Notes under the pieces: generated by a model | Databases searched by the model: none | Told to the model about the DNA's origin: nothing | Seen by the model: the letters and a program-made list of their open reading frames with translations, nothing else | Translations under genes and position numbers: made by a program | Assembly: GCF_041260155.1 (NCBI RefSeq) | Contig: NW_027248389.1 | Span: forward strand, 496,001-560,000 | Reading direction: 5' to 3' | DNA from: Ptychodera flava | Taxonomy: Eukaryota > Hemichordata > Enteropneusta > Ptychoderidae | DNA: 64,000 nucleotides | Shown here: in pieces, positions 12,029-24,194 of the stretch | Numbering within the stretch: the first letter of the stretch is position 1 | Layout: the number at the start of each line of letters is the position of its first letter

Positions 12029-14030
12029 TTAGATCAACTTCGTCACTTTCTCGCCTCGATCACACCATAGGGCCTATAGCTGCTAAATCGCTCAAATTAA
12101 GCTATTTTGGCAATCCAGCAATCCCGCACCTTTACATATGTGCTATTGTTGATGTAATCTGGATTCGTAAAATCTTGTCACTGTGTATAGAAGTATCATT
12201 TGGAGAGTCAGGTACTTTTGTATGTGAATTTCCTAATTTCTTGGAAACTGACTAAGATTTGTCCTACAAATATGTTCACGTTTTAACATCCCCATTTTGA
12301 AAAATCAATAAATATACTATTTTGTTATTAAATTTAGAGTGCAAACATGTATATTCTTATTCATGCATATGATCTACGGTACATCGACAGAAGCCAGCTG
12401 GGCACACACGTTCATTTGGCTGCCCTGTAACCGTGCAGCCTGAATTCTTACACATGAGTCTGCACAGTCTGTGCTGTGTGACCTTGTATTTTACGTAAAG
12501 CCTTCAATGGCAAACATACCACAAGCAATCTGCAACTTTGTTTACTTCAGTCTTGTGGTAGACATACCAAGAGAAAGATTGCTAATCACCACAAGTGCAC
12601 CACTAGTGGTGACTATCGGCGCAGGATGGATAGACTGTTGTGGCACACAAAGTATGCGTGGTATGTTTTACCCAGAGCTGCAGCATGTTTACCACAAAAT
12701 CTGTTTCGTACGGGATCACAGGGCGGAGAAAACTGAAAGACTTCAATGTATAGCCCAAATTGATCAAGGTTATGTGCTTACGTACAACTTTTTGACAGTA
12801 ACATGAAAGCGTTAATTGTTCTTCTTTGAAATACCAATATTTAAAGCTTCTCTTTGCCTTATAAAGTGTCATACTTGTGAAAAAATCAGCAATATTTAAT
12901 GAAGATAGAGCAGATAGCCGCACCACTGAAATCTGCCCACCCACGAGCTGTCAATCATTTACAATCAGTTGCAATGTTTCACATGATGTGATCATTATGG
13001 ATCTATACACATCTGGGGCGGGAATCAAACATAATTCATGCACCCACCTATGACCTACAATGTATAAGTCAACCAAAACGATGTTTGTACTCTTCCCGGA
13101 TTTGAAGCTTGTATAGCCAGGAATGGAACTTAATGTGGCAGAGCCAATTATACAGCAAATTTGTCCTGGGAAAAGTCTGGCAGGGAATCAGTAGACTTGC
13201 TCCCCCAAGATCTTCTGACCAGCATATATCGAGATCCCATGCCACAGTGGGACTCAGATCGGCAATCGTACTTAATTGTCCATTGATGAAGATTACGTCC
13301 GTGCTTTGGCAAACACTTGAAAAGTATCGATCATGCTGAAAAATTGCAGAAGATCAGGTCATAGATTTTAATTTTGGCAAACTTTATTAGACCACATTTC
13401 TACTTTTGTCCATGATTGGAAAATACTGGTACGAGCTACCAGCTCTAAAATTTTCATGGGCAAGGTACATTTAAGGCTAGTGCGGCTTTTCAATAATATC
13501 TGTTGCAGCAAAGCCTTTCCAATAAAACGAAGTGTTTTTGAAAATAGATTTTTGAATGTTTCATTAACAAACTAAATGACTTTTAATTATCACCAGTCAA
13601 AATGTATACTGAATCTCAAATTTTTGAATAATTTTTAAATCTACACCGTTTTGTAATTACTCCATATCATGCATCAAAGCTGCACAAATTGTTCCATTTT
13701 GGTAGACCCCTGGCATCTTCTTGCAATCATGTTGCACAATACAGTTTTTTATGCATCGTAGCTGTGCCTTGCTATAGCAGCACAGATTTTTCATGTGCAA
13801 CAATGTAATGTTTGTCTGCTACCTGCTGAACAGTATGCTAATAGGAATGCTGCACAGACTGTTGAAGAATGTCACCTTAATATTACTGCAACATTACAGC
13901 AGTGTTGCTGCAGTGTTACTGCACAGAGTTCATTTTCATGAGGGATATGCACTTGAAGGACCAGCAAATTTTGGACTCTGTCATTCTAACTATTTTACCC
14001 ATTTTAAGCTCACTGTGTGTTCACAGGTGA
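12029..14030. other. spacer or intron with palindrome clusters
   Basis: No gene is supported. Contains the TACCACA palindrome cluster at 12500-12700 and the TGCAGCAA cluster at 13840-13925. Confidence 0.4.
12500..12700. repeat. second GTGGTA/TACCAC palindrome cluster
   Basis: Degenerate copies such as CATACCACA, GTGGTAGACATACC and CACCACTAGTGGTG recur every 20-50 bases, as at 7070-7290. Confidence 0.5.
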
Positions 14031-14039
14031 TCATGTATT

Positions 14040-14200
14040 GTAGCAATGTCTGTCTGTCCGTGTGTGTGTGTGTGTGTCTGTGTGTCTGTTTACACGATAA
14101 CTCAAAAACGGCTGAATGGATTCAAGTCAGATTTGGTAGACCGATACCGTATCATAATGCCAATTGCGAGAAGATAAGCTTGTGCAGTAAACTGTTTGGG
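14040..14200. repeat. GT/CT microsatellite with hairpin-repeat core
   Basis: A GTCTGTCTGTCCGTGTGTGT tract is followed by ATAACTCAAAAACGGCTGAA and a TTTGGTAGAC motif. The same arrangement occurs in the hairpin-capped repeat at 35221. Confidence 0.7.
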
Positions 14201-14355
14201 AGTTAGTCATTGTACTCTGAATTTTGCAATATAAAATTCAGTTACTAATGGACAGGTCCAAACACAGCAGCAATCATATATATCATTAAATTTCAATGGG
14301 CATCAAACTTTAATGTTGTTATCCAACAATCACCAGGAGAAATTAAAATATAGAG

Positions 14356-14507
14356 GGTTATCAGCCAATATCGCCTGTTCCTGTGTCGTATCAGCATGAG
14401 TGTCATTTGTGCTGCGTCAGACACGAGACGAAGTGGAGTGTCTGACGCAGCACAATTGACACGAATGCTGATATGACACAAGGAACAGGCGATATTGGGT
14501 AATAACC
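14356..14507. mobile_element. palindromic MITE-like repeat
   Basis: Arms of about 69 bases (14356-14424 and 14438-14507) are inverted copies with few mismatches around a 13-base loop. The sequence can fold end to end. No clear target duplication was identified. Confidence 0.65.
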
Positions 14508-15489
14508 GATTTATCATATACCCATGCCCATAATTTCACTAATAGAACAAAAAACCTAAATTTTGAGGCTTTATTTTATTACATCGTGTGCATAAATATC
14601 AGAATGTTTATGTGAACAGGCTTCATTCATAAAGTATACGATGAAGCTGTCAATACATCAAGCACGACATCGCTGCAAGTCGTCCACATAATGAAACCCA
14701 AGAAGAAAGACACCGGGATACAAAAATCGTCATACAGGAGAAACATTTTAAGGTGCAATTTGCTATTACAATATTAACCATCAAAAACTGTGCTCAGCTT
14801 TAAATCTATCCTAATTTCGATCGTAGTACGGCAGGGAGCTCGCGCAGAGAGGGGATGCAATTTTGTTATTTACCCTCAGAGTTCCCATGTCAACAGTCGT
14901 CGCGTGTGGCCATCGCTGTCACGCCACGCGCTCACTACCTGTTCGGGGGAGACCATGCACAGTGCAGTGCCAGCGCCGTGCGAAACGGCAGAATGTATTG
15001 CAAGAACTTGACCCAAAAAATACCATTGGAAAACATTACAAGACTCAAAATGTATTTCCGTATTTTGCAACCAGAAATACCCGTGTTCCTCGAAGCCCTT
15101 CAAGTTTTTACGTCGGCGACATGGCTTCGCAGGCGGGGAGCGGCAGCCATTTGTTGTTTACGTTGTTTACCAACAAACTGCTAATGTAGTTCAGGAAAAC
15201 TCTAAAACTGATGACGTTCATCGTGCATATCTCAACGTTTACCGTGAAATATCACGGCTGAGATATTTTACGGTGAACGTCACTAGATGTAGCAATATGG
15301 GCATGGGGATATGAATAAATGCAAAAAACATACATTGTAAATTTACTGGTACCATGACTGTTTCATTCCAAATATCCTATAAGGTAATGTATTTCTTTGA
15401 TCTCCAAGTTATACAGCACAAAGAATATCAAATGACTTGAAGCAATTTCCTTGACCATATATCTCACACTTCTTGGTTTTTTAGGCTAG

Positions 15490-15702
15490 TATTACTGTGT
15501 ATATGAAGAAGTTATGACAGACTCACTACAAATTCCAAAGGAGATGCAGAATTCATTTCAGATGTTACTCAATGAGACTAATGTTCAATATAATTTCAAA
15601 GATGATGAATTCATTATTAAGGGAGACTTGGCTCAATTTGAAGTAATTAACAACAAACTGATGTCAATGATGCAATACCAAACAAAGGTAGATGTGTCTA
15701 AT
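15490..15702 (+). CDS. probable coding exon, perhaps same TRIM-type gene
   Basis: An acceptor-like CTAG ends at 15489 and a strong donor (TCTAAT|GTAAGTC) starts at 15703. The interval is 213 bases, 71 codons, open throughout and phase 0 at both ends. It encodes a hydrophilic segment containing YNFKDDEFIIKGDLAQFEVI, a beta-strand and helix style sequence resembling small KH-like or ferredoxin-like modules; no domain is identified with confidence. Phase compatibility with the exons at 4164-5257 and 5865-5969, on the same strand, suggests the same transcription unit. Nine kilobases of repeat-filled intron separate them, so it could also belong to another gene. Confidence 0.45.
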
Positions 15703-16109
15703 GTAAGTCAAAATTTTGTACCTTATGAGATATATTTATGAATTTATGGTTCTATAATAAGTGAATTGCTTCACTTATTCCTCACGCAAAAGTAGGAAGC
15801 AGTTTGGATAATCTGTCTAGGACCAGAGTAGATATTACAAGGGTTAAAATTTCTACTAGTCCAAGGTCATATTGTCTAGTGTAAATCCCCATTGGTCAAA
15901 TAACGAAAATTTATGGCTAGACCACGTCTAGTTCCACGACAATGAACTGAATAATTTTATTACCTTTTTCGTGCACTCTGTTTCAGTCTGAAACTGCATT
16001 CCTATACAAAATTTTATTATAACTCAGCATACTACAACACCGCATTCTCTATATGTAACACTGATAGCCATATTACTGTGAAAATCCGGAGAGATTAAAT
16101 TGCTTGTTT

Positions 16110-17055
16110 TTAGCTCCCATATATGCATATGTATATATGCAAATGGGAGGTATTCTTATAAGGTGGAAAAATGTCGTCTGTATGTATGTATGTATGTATG
16201 TACGTATGTATGTATGTATGTATGTATGTATGTATGTATGTATGTCCGTCCACATCAAAAACTCCTAAACCGTAGCACCTACTGTCTTAGTATTTGGTGT
16301 ACAGGTGCACCTAGGGGTGGAGATGTGAATTTGTTCAAATGAACATGTCAGTGCCAAAAATATGCAAATGAGGGGGAAAAAAACAGAAAAATCCTGCAAA
16401 TGGCTAAAACTCAGTAAGCAGTGGTCAGATTTGGTTGAAACTTGGTATGCAGATTTCTTTAGGTATTCTAAATATGTGTGCAAAAAATTGGGATGAAATT
16501 TTCATGTTTGTATTTTTAGGGTATTTTTTCAGTTTTTTAGTCAAAAAATCTTGTTCTCTGAAATCGCTCGTCTGATTGCAATGAAACTTCATATTCATGT
16601 TCCTCAGAATGACCTCAGTCATGCTTGTGCAAATTGCATTGATATTGTCATATTTGTAATTTTGGGGCAATTTTCCCAATTTTTGATAAAAAATTTTTTT
16701 ATCCAAAGCCTACTGATTTGATAGCTTTGATATTGGTATACAGGTATCTAAGATTAATCTCAATATAATGTATTGCAGTTATGTTGAAACTGGCAATTTT
16801 TATTTTATTTTGGGGCAATTTTTGCCTTTTTTGGTCAAAAAAATTTTCTCCTAAAACTTCTGATCTGGTAGCTTTGATATCTAGTGTACAGGTTCCTAGG
16901 GTTTATGTTAATGAGATACATTTAAAATTAGGATGAAATCTGCAATTTTGTATTTTGGGGGCCAAGTTTTCTCATTTTTGGTAAAAAAATTTGTTTCTCA
17001 AAATTTACCAGTCTGATTGCTTTGATATTTAGTAAACCAGTTCTTAGGGTTTTTG
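16110..17055. repeat. hairpin-capped repeat with ~145-bp internal units
   Basis: Begins TTAG, then CTCCCAT...ATGGGAG (16114-16149), followed by a GTAT microsatellite (about 16173-16245) and CATCAAAAACTCC. Then come about four degenerate units of roughly 145 bases, each with TTTTGGGGCAATTTT and GGTCAAAAAA. The same organisation, without the intact hairpin, is seen at 61500-62200. Confidence 0.75.
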
Positions 17056-17058
17056 TTA

Positions 17059-17170
17059 CCTTCTCGTGTCTATTTATAGACAGAGAAGGTATTAGAGTTG
17101 AAAACCAGTATGCTGGTGTCAACTTCTTCCGTCTGTCAAGACTTCCGTCTGTCAAGATCCGTTGACGTCA
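17059..17170. repeat. hairpin-capped repeat
   Basis: Hairpin CCTTCTC...GAGAAGG (17059-17089) is followed by two copies of CTTCCGTCTGTCAAGA. Close relative of the element at 22537. Confidence 0.7.
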
Positions 17171-20100
17171 TGCCATTGTGATGGGTCATATCATAAACTG
17201 GTGGGGGTGTTTATGGCTCAGGTTGAGGTGTGGGAGAACGATTTTGAGCTGTGACAAAAATCAAAAGGGACTTAGCGGCATAGCCACAGTGTTAAGCATT
17301 TCTCCAAGGTTTCTTAGTTGACTACGATCTATTACAGACTACTGAGCTGACGTTAGGGGTACTCACTTTGTGTTTGCTCACTCTGTGTGCGCTAGTGTTT
17401 GGTACTGAGTTGCGTGGATATCCCCTCATGGCCTCACGTGATCTGGGCCTGTTGCATAATCTGCAGAGTGATCATATGCCTCCGAGTCTGAAAACGGTCA
17501 TTGTGTAAGCCTGTCGGCATTTTCCTTGCATTTTTTCTCATTTAATTTTGCAAAATATCGGCGAGTACCTCAATATTTCAAGATAACCTTTCTTTCCCAA
17601 TCGTTTCTGGAGTTTCAGAGTCATATGAACGAAAATGAGTGAAAGTTTTAGACAGGAAAATCGGATGTCGGCCATGTTCATGTTTACAGTACAATCAGAA
17701 GTTTACGTGGAGGAATTAACCAACAAACATATTCATGATGCCCGCCCTCTAGAGGCAGACCTTCCTATATGAAGTACCACATTTGATGCTTGTGGAAAGC
17801 TTGACCACACAAAGGAGCATTAAACATTTAGAAAATGACAGATTGAAGGTATTCTGAAAATGTCAAATACTGAGGAAAAATGCTGCAAATATTCAAAATA
17901 AACAGGTTAACTGACTGGTCAGCTATAAAAAACAATGAAAATGTTTATGATCAAAAGTTTTTGAGATGCGCACATTTTAACAAATACAGAAATTATTAAC
18001 ATTATAAATATAAGACCAAACTATTTTTTCAGGGATGGGACAGGTTGGAAATGAGGGGTGAGAGACAAAGGCACTTCTATTGCTGCATGTGGATACAGCC
18101 ACACCATTTCATATACAGCATACTTATTCACAGTGTTGTGTTCAAGTTCCATATTGTACTGACTGTCATACAAGGATAACATAAGCAAATCAAATCAAAT
18201 TAGAAAAAGCTAAATGCTGTTGTGTGGATTTTGCTGAACATGGCTGATTTTAATATTTCGCCCTATATATTTGGTATCCAGCAAAGGCATATTTTGATGT
18301 AAAGTCAAAATAACACACATTGCTGACAATATATGTTACCGTTTCTGCATGAACTTTTCTTTTTTAATTATAGTATAGTAGTACTTCAAACAGATTAACA
18401 GTTATCGTGATGTCACCCATAATTTACATCACAAAGACTGTAATTCTGCCAATTTTTTTTGTTTTTCAGTCATTTTATAAATTTGCACTGCACAAGATGA
18501 TTGAACAAATTGCAATGTGTGAATTTGTAAACTCAAAGAATAAAAATCCTTTGGTCACAGATTAAATTATTTTTTGAAAAGAAATTTACTCTTAAACACT
18601 TTTAGCATATATTCTTTACAGGTCATGTATTTCAAGGAAAATATGCCTATTAAAAACAGTAATTTCTTCACTTTCAATTTTTTTTCAATACTATGACAAT
18701 TATCAGCCATGAGGTTATACAAAACACAAGACCAGATAAGCGTTTTTCATCATTTCCACAGGACTCTTTGGAAAATCCATTAAAAACAGTTAAAAGTGAC
18801 TGGAAATATCACTTGGTATACATTTAATTTACAGATGCCAGGTTGTGTATTTCACATGCACTCAGGTCAGTAAGGAAGTGCGTCATTACTATTTTGGACT
18901 GTAATTCTTATTTCTGAATTATTAACTTTTTCCACATTGAACTATCTTTAGGCAGTTTATACTGTAGCTTAGAATTTTTTTGATTGATGTATTTAATCAT
19001 CTTTTGGGTTCTTTGGGTCCATATCCCACCTCATGCCCCTACATCATCAACTATTTACCAACAACTCCATGCCAACAACCAATTACCTGACCTGGCCACA
19101 CATTAGAGAAGGTACAGGTCATTGACGGTATTTTTAATAAGATATATTGAAATTAAGTTGAAATCCGGAATTTTGAATTTTGGGGCAACTTTGCGAAACT
19201 GTCAGTTTTACTGGGATATCTTTCATTTTGTATTTTAAGATTTTTTTGGGTAATTTTATACCTACTGAAATTAAGAGTATATAATGTGTTGATTTAGTAA
19301 GCATTTGATATGGTTAAACTGTATTTGGTGTTGAAATGCAGTAAAAAAATCCTGGCAGATTTTGAAAAAATTCCAAACAAATGCCAATAAAAAATTCAGC
19401 CAGAGAAGGTTTGACAAAAAGAAAAGGTGGGAGAGTGGGGAAAAAAGAATGTACAATGGATCGGATAAAAAAGATGATGTACTTCATCGATCTTCCAGAC
19501 ACCGTCCCTTATCAAATGGTCCCCCGATGTATTTTTGTGCGCAATTAACCATGCAGTGTATTTTAGTTTAAGATGTCAAGTTAGGTAAGGATTGAAAGGA
19601 ATAGTCAAGTTCACCACAGTTTAACTTTATCTCTTGTGTCATCATCCTTGTGTAATTGGTTAAGTTTGTAAGTTGTTCCAGATGTGGATGCACCAGCTGT
19701 TCTGGAAGAAAACAATGTTTACTTTTCCATGTAGGGTTTCTGAGTTGATGATTGTATGTTGAAATTTCTCCATGTATCTGGTGTATGGGCAAAGTGTAAA
19801 CATTGGTTGCATGTTATGTATTTCAGTCTATGTCAAATATTGTAAATGAAAAAATCAAGAACAGTTTGCTGTGTGCTTGTAAAAGACAACATACTTGTCA
19901 ATACATAACTGCCTTGCAGTAGAAAAGGAAAAGAAACTAATCAAATTGCTGTAACATATTCACTCTCAGTGCCTGTGTAGGCCTATACTTAACTATTTTA
20001 TCATTACTTTCAGCTGTTTGTTATATCTTTGCTACTCTCCATGGGCCAAGGCACACTTGGGGTCAATGTCATCACTCTGTGCCAGTCTGTGTATGTCAGT

Positions 20101-20273
20101 CTGTCTGTTATTTTCAAATAAAATCACAATAAACTTTTCTGTTGCTGTCAAGAGCAAAGTTTCAATACATTTTATAGGGTATCTCAAGAGTACATGAATA
20201 AATGCTTAAATGAATTTTTGAAAAAAATAATTATACCATGTAAAAAAATCAATGATAAATAACACAATTATGG
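17171..20273. other. AT-rich spacer, no gene seen
   Basis: No supported coding exon, RNA gene or long repeat. One further unit of the TTTTGGGGCAA repeat lies near 19150-19230. Confidence 0.4.
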
Positions 20274-20356
20274 TTTCGAAGGGATTCAAACTCACAACGT
20301 ATGGCACCAGTCGCCAAGCAGAGAAGCCACAGACCAAACTGCTCGGCCAAGTAATT
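20274..20356 (-). other. tRNA-derived sequence (tRNA pseudogene or SINE head)
   Basis: Read on the minus strand, TTGGCCGAGC (complement of 20341-20350) resembles a pol III A box and AGTTTGAATCCC (complement of 20281-20292) a B box. They are about 50 bases apart, as in class II tRNAs. No intact acceptor stem was found, so a functional tRNA is unlikely. Confidence 0.5.
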
Positions 20357-21935
20357 GTTTCCATCAGAGCATGTCATGTCAGCTGAACACTGAAGATAAT
20401 TAAAAGCACAAGCTAGTTATACTTGATTTTTTCTGAATCGGGAAGCTTGTAATTTATAGCTTGAAAAATGTTGCAAACCTGTAAGTTCCTAAGATATCTG
20501 ACCTCGACACTGTTTTTGAATACAATTATAACTTTTTGAGTAAATGAAGCTATAACTCTGAATATTGAAACAAAAAAGTAAAATTTACATGACATATGAG
20601 GATGAAGATATGCAATGAATATTAGTTTTGTATGTGAAATCTTTGATTATAATGTGAACTTTGAAATCTGTGTCCTTCTGAGTTCTACCTGTAGCACCTG
20701 ATGAAATATCCACCATACATGTAGCTTAAAAATTGACTTTATACCATCTCATAGTATACCTTATATTTGTACTTGGAAACAAAATCAATGTTGTTCTTTC
20801 ATTATGAAAGGAAAAATTTATATTCTCTTGCCCATCTTTCTTAAATTGACAATAAAGATGACAATTGACATTGAATTTATCATCATTCATCCTTACACAA
20901 ATATTGTATAATAGGTTTACTATCTATCCAGAGATTTTTAAACTTTTCCTTTCAAATCTAACATTTCAATGTTCAGTTGGTAAATGGCAGATGTACACTA
21001 GATTTCAGGTGCCGCTACCGAAGCTGTTCATGCGAAAAGGTGTTCGTAAGCAGTTTTTCAGTGGGCAGACATATTTAAAAGCTAAATAACAAGCGGGAGA
21101 AAAAGTCAATTACATTTACAGTGGGTCATGGGGAAGAAATTTCAGTTTTTACAGTGGGAATGGGAGAAAATTTCTGGCAGTGGGTAGAATGCTGTGGTTG
21201 ACAGAACTTTATGGACATTAAACAGCTAATTTCGAGGGCAACAATGTCCAAGGTGGAAACGATAACATTTTTCTTGAACAGTTTTACGATGGTGGGGAGA
21301 GGGTGTTGAGAGCTTAAATAGTTGTTGGGTGGGTATGGGGAACAGGCAAATCATATGCGTTTTGGCTATCGACACGATGATCGTGCGGTAAGCAAGAATA
21401 AAACAAAGCGACACGATCATGATAACTGGCGATTAAATGCAAATTGTACACTTATGTCACCATTTTGCGTTATCAAGTGGTCTCAAATGTACGGCTTTCA
21501 AGTTGAATTAAGGTTTCCTCGTGTGACAAAAGGTGTGTTTCCATAATTTAGCCTTTGGCCCACGTGTTCAATTGAATTGCTGACATCGCTTAGGCCCATG
21601 TGTTCAATTGCATGCTGACATTGCTTAACCGCCCGTTTTATAATAAACCACCAAGGAAATCATCTTGATCGCGATCTCAAAATTCACATTTTCGAGGCTT
21701 AAACTGCCCAAAAATTGAATTAGAGAACATAACAAACAAAATCGCAACTTGAAAGAGGCAACAATACTTGTTTTATACATATTGCTTATTTTCCCATACA
21801 TTAGCATCAATATCCGGTGGCACGTTGTGTAAGGACGCACGTTTGAATCCCGGTCGGAGCCTGGTCTTTCTTTCCCTTTTTATTTTCTGTCGTTACTTTG
21901 TAATTTTTCCCTTCTCTCTCTTTTAACTCTCCTTT
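20357..21935. other. spacer, no gene seen
   Basis: A lone B-box-like GTTTGAATCCC lies at 21841 without a convincing A box. Nothing else is supported. Confidence 0.35.
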
Positions 21936-22070
21936 CCCATTTTTATCACAACTGGAGTTGTGATATAGGGTTAGTTTCAACCGGTGTCAGACGTCGTTCA
22001 TTCCCATTTTTATCACAACTGGAAGTTGTGATATAGGGTTAGTTCAACCGGTGTCAGACGTCGTCCATTT
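21936..22070. repeat. 67-bp tandem duplication with small hairpin
   Basis: CCCATTTTTATCACAACTGG starts near 21936 and again near 22003. Each copy includes the near-palindrome ATCACAACTGGAGTTGTGAT and ends near CAGACGTCGT. Confidence 0.8.
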
Positions 22071-22534
22071 TCCGTAAACGACAAAAAGTCAAAAACCGCT
22101 GAACAGACTGCATTGATATTGGTACTGATATTCAGACTGGTTCCAAGGTTCCAATTCCGAAAATGGAGCCAAACGGAGCAGCGGTTAGATAGTTTTAGGA
22201 ACATTTCTAACCCCCCCCTTTTAACTAATTGATTTTAGGGGTCTTTCATATATATAGTTTTGGAATGTACACCAATCCTGCATTGTGGAATATTTAATGA
22301 GTTGTGGAACAAAAATGAGGTTTAGATGAATGTTAGAAATATGCAGGATGGCTGATTCAAAGTATCAGAGATTTTTATTGCGCTTTTGGTAATAAAATTG
22401 ATAAAAAACAACATATTTAATGTTTTAGATTTCTCACATTTGTTAGACCCCTTAACATTACAGACTTGATGACATAACTAGCTGCTGGACCCTGTTTACC
22501 TGGCGCATTGATTTAAAGACAAAGATAGTTTTTA

Positions 22535-22800
22535 TTAGCTCCTCAGTTTTACATACTGAGGAGCTATTAGAATTGAAAAACTAGAAATGGCGGCGTCAAC
22601 TTTTACTTCCTTCTGTCAAGACTTCCTTCTGTCAAGATTTGGCCAACTAACTTCCATACATGTGTATCTGCGATTTTTACAACATTAACACAGCAGGGCT
22701 TGATGTGGTCTTGTTTACATCTTTAATCAGCTACATGCTCTCAGTTACACAACACACCAGGGCCACTCCATGAATGTCAGACAGAGAAACATAAACAAAT
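22535..22800. repeat. hairpin-capped repeat
   Basis: TTAG is followed by the hairpin AGCTCCTCAGT...ACTGAGGAGCT (22537-22565), then two CTTCTGTCAAGA copies. The following 170 bases recur inverted at about 32275-32450. Confidence 0.75.
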
Positions 22801-23474
22801 CACCACACTTTGCAATGTCATGTATCTTTCATTTTTATTTGTGATAAACAAGTGAGCGTGAAAGTTCAGGTAGCTTTGGGAATTGACCGGCTAGACCAGC
22901 ATCATATAAACTTACATGTTCAAAATACATTTGTAAATGTATTCGTGGAGTTCCTGATTGGACTCAATGGTGCACTGCAAGAACCTTTTCAACATAACGA
23001 TTCTAGTAAAACTTAAAAAAGACAGTTTGTGACAAGGCATCCTTTTCACTGAAACACTTGCAAACATGATTATGATGTGTTCTACTACTGTAGATCATTT
23101 CTTTTATACCATTCAGACAAATTTTCACTATTATTTCAGATCTATTTTTAGCTTTAAGGTATTTTTAAAGTTGTAACAGCTCTAGTACTTTCTCTTTCGT
23201 TCTGTTTTTGGGGTATACTGTGATGAGAATGTTCCCTTACAGTATTTCATGATTCGATTCATCTGTAAGAACTAGGATTGCAATGATTAGACCATTGTAA
23301 GCAACAGATAACTTATCATTGTGTCCCATTGTCAGGAATTCCCAAAATTGTTTAATATGTAGATTCACTGAGACTGGACAAGCAAAAATTTCCAAACCTT
23401 CCTGAACTTTCAAGCTCATTTGTTCATCACGAATAAAAAAGAAAGATACATGACACTGCAAGTGTAGTGATTTG
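22801..23474. other. spacer, no gene seen
   Basis: No supported feature. A TACATGACACTGCAAGT stretch at 23448 and its near-complement around 22805 suggest scattered pieces of one dispersed repeat. Confidence 0.3.
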
Positions 23475-23700
23475 TTAGTACTTTGTGCCCTGTGGGCACA
23501 AGGTACTAATGTGATGGCGCGGCCCAATACGGCCAATATAGTGGGCCGTATGCTGTGGATGCAGGTATCTCAGAAACGCTTCAGTAACTTTTTCTGAAAT
23601 TTGGTCTGGTGGTCACTTGGGCATGTATCTCAAACGGTCTTTTTTCTTTTTTGATTTAATCATTTTAAAGTCACTTTTTTAGCTTTTTTCTGAAAACCAC
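23475..23700. repeat. hairpin-capped repeat
   Basis: A strong hairpin: TACTTTGTGCCC, loop TGT, GGGCACAAGGTA, bounded by TTAG and CTAA (23475-23509). It is followed by GGTATCTCAGAAACGCTTCAG and an AATTTGGT motif, as in the other capped repeats. Confidence 0.75.
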
Positions 23701-23879
23701 TATTTTCACTTTTTCCTCAAAACCACTTATTTGATTATTGTGATGTTTGGCATGGGTGTTCGTATAGTTGAAATACCGTCAGAAATGTTCAAAATTTGGT
23801 GATACATGCCTTACATTATTTTTAAACAATATTTTTATCCATTTTATTTTATATTTACTTGATTTTGCCTCACTTTCGC

Positions 23880-24145
23880 TAAAGCTACCGTCTGCGCATG
23901 CGCACAACTGTAGGACAAAATCTGAGTTGAAGAATCGAAACGGACGCCATCTTGTTTCTCGGTATGGGCACATTTTTTACATTGTGAACGTTTCACTGTG
24001 TATTTCAACATGTTCTATAGTATGAAGTTGACAGTGATGCACTTTTGCAGCTGTCATGTATTTTTTTGTACGAAAGGCGCCTTTGATCGACTGAAGAATG
24101 ATGGCCTCCGCAGGCGATAAACACGGTACTGGCAGGCATATCAGT
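23880..24145. repeat. duplicated block, copy 1 (also 25137-25310)
   Basis: Contains GCGCATGCGCA and, about 150-200 bases later, GACTGAAGAATGATGGCCTC. The same pair in the same order is present at 25137-25310. It may be a duplicated promoter and first exon; coding is not proven on either strand. Confidence 0.5.
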
Positions 24146-24194
24146 TCTACTGAGGAAGTAATCCACTGGCCCGTATAGGTCAGGGGCTCACTTA

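Noticed and set aside
14790..15189. Three overlapping frames of about 75-109 codons
   Set aside because: Locally higher GC lengthens all frames; no homology or splice signals favour one.
16073..16342. Open frames rich in Tyr-Ile-His-Thr or Tyr-Val-Cys-Met repeats
   Set aside because: They are translations of the GTAT microsatellite.
21817..21870. tRNA-like B box GTTTGAATCCC
   Set aside because: No matching A box or stems at the right distance.
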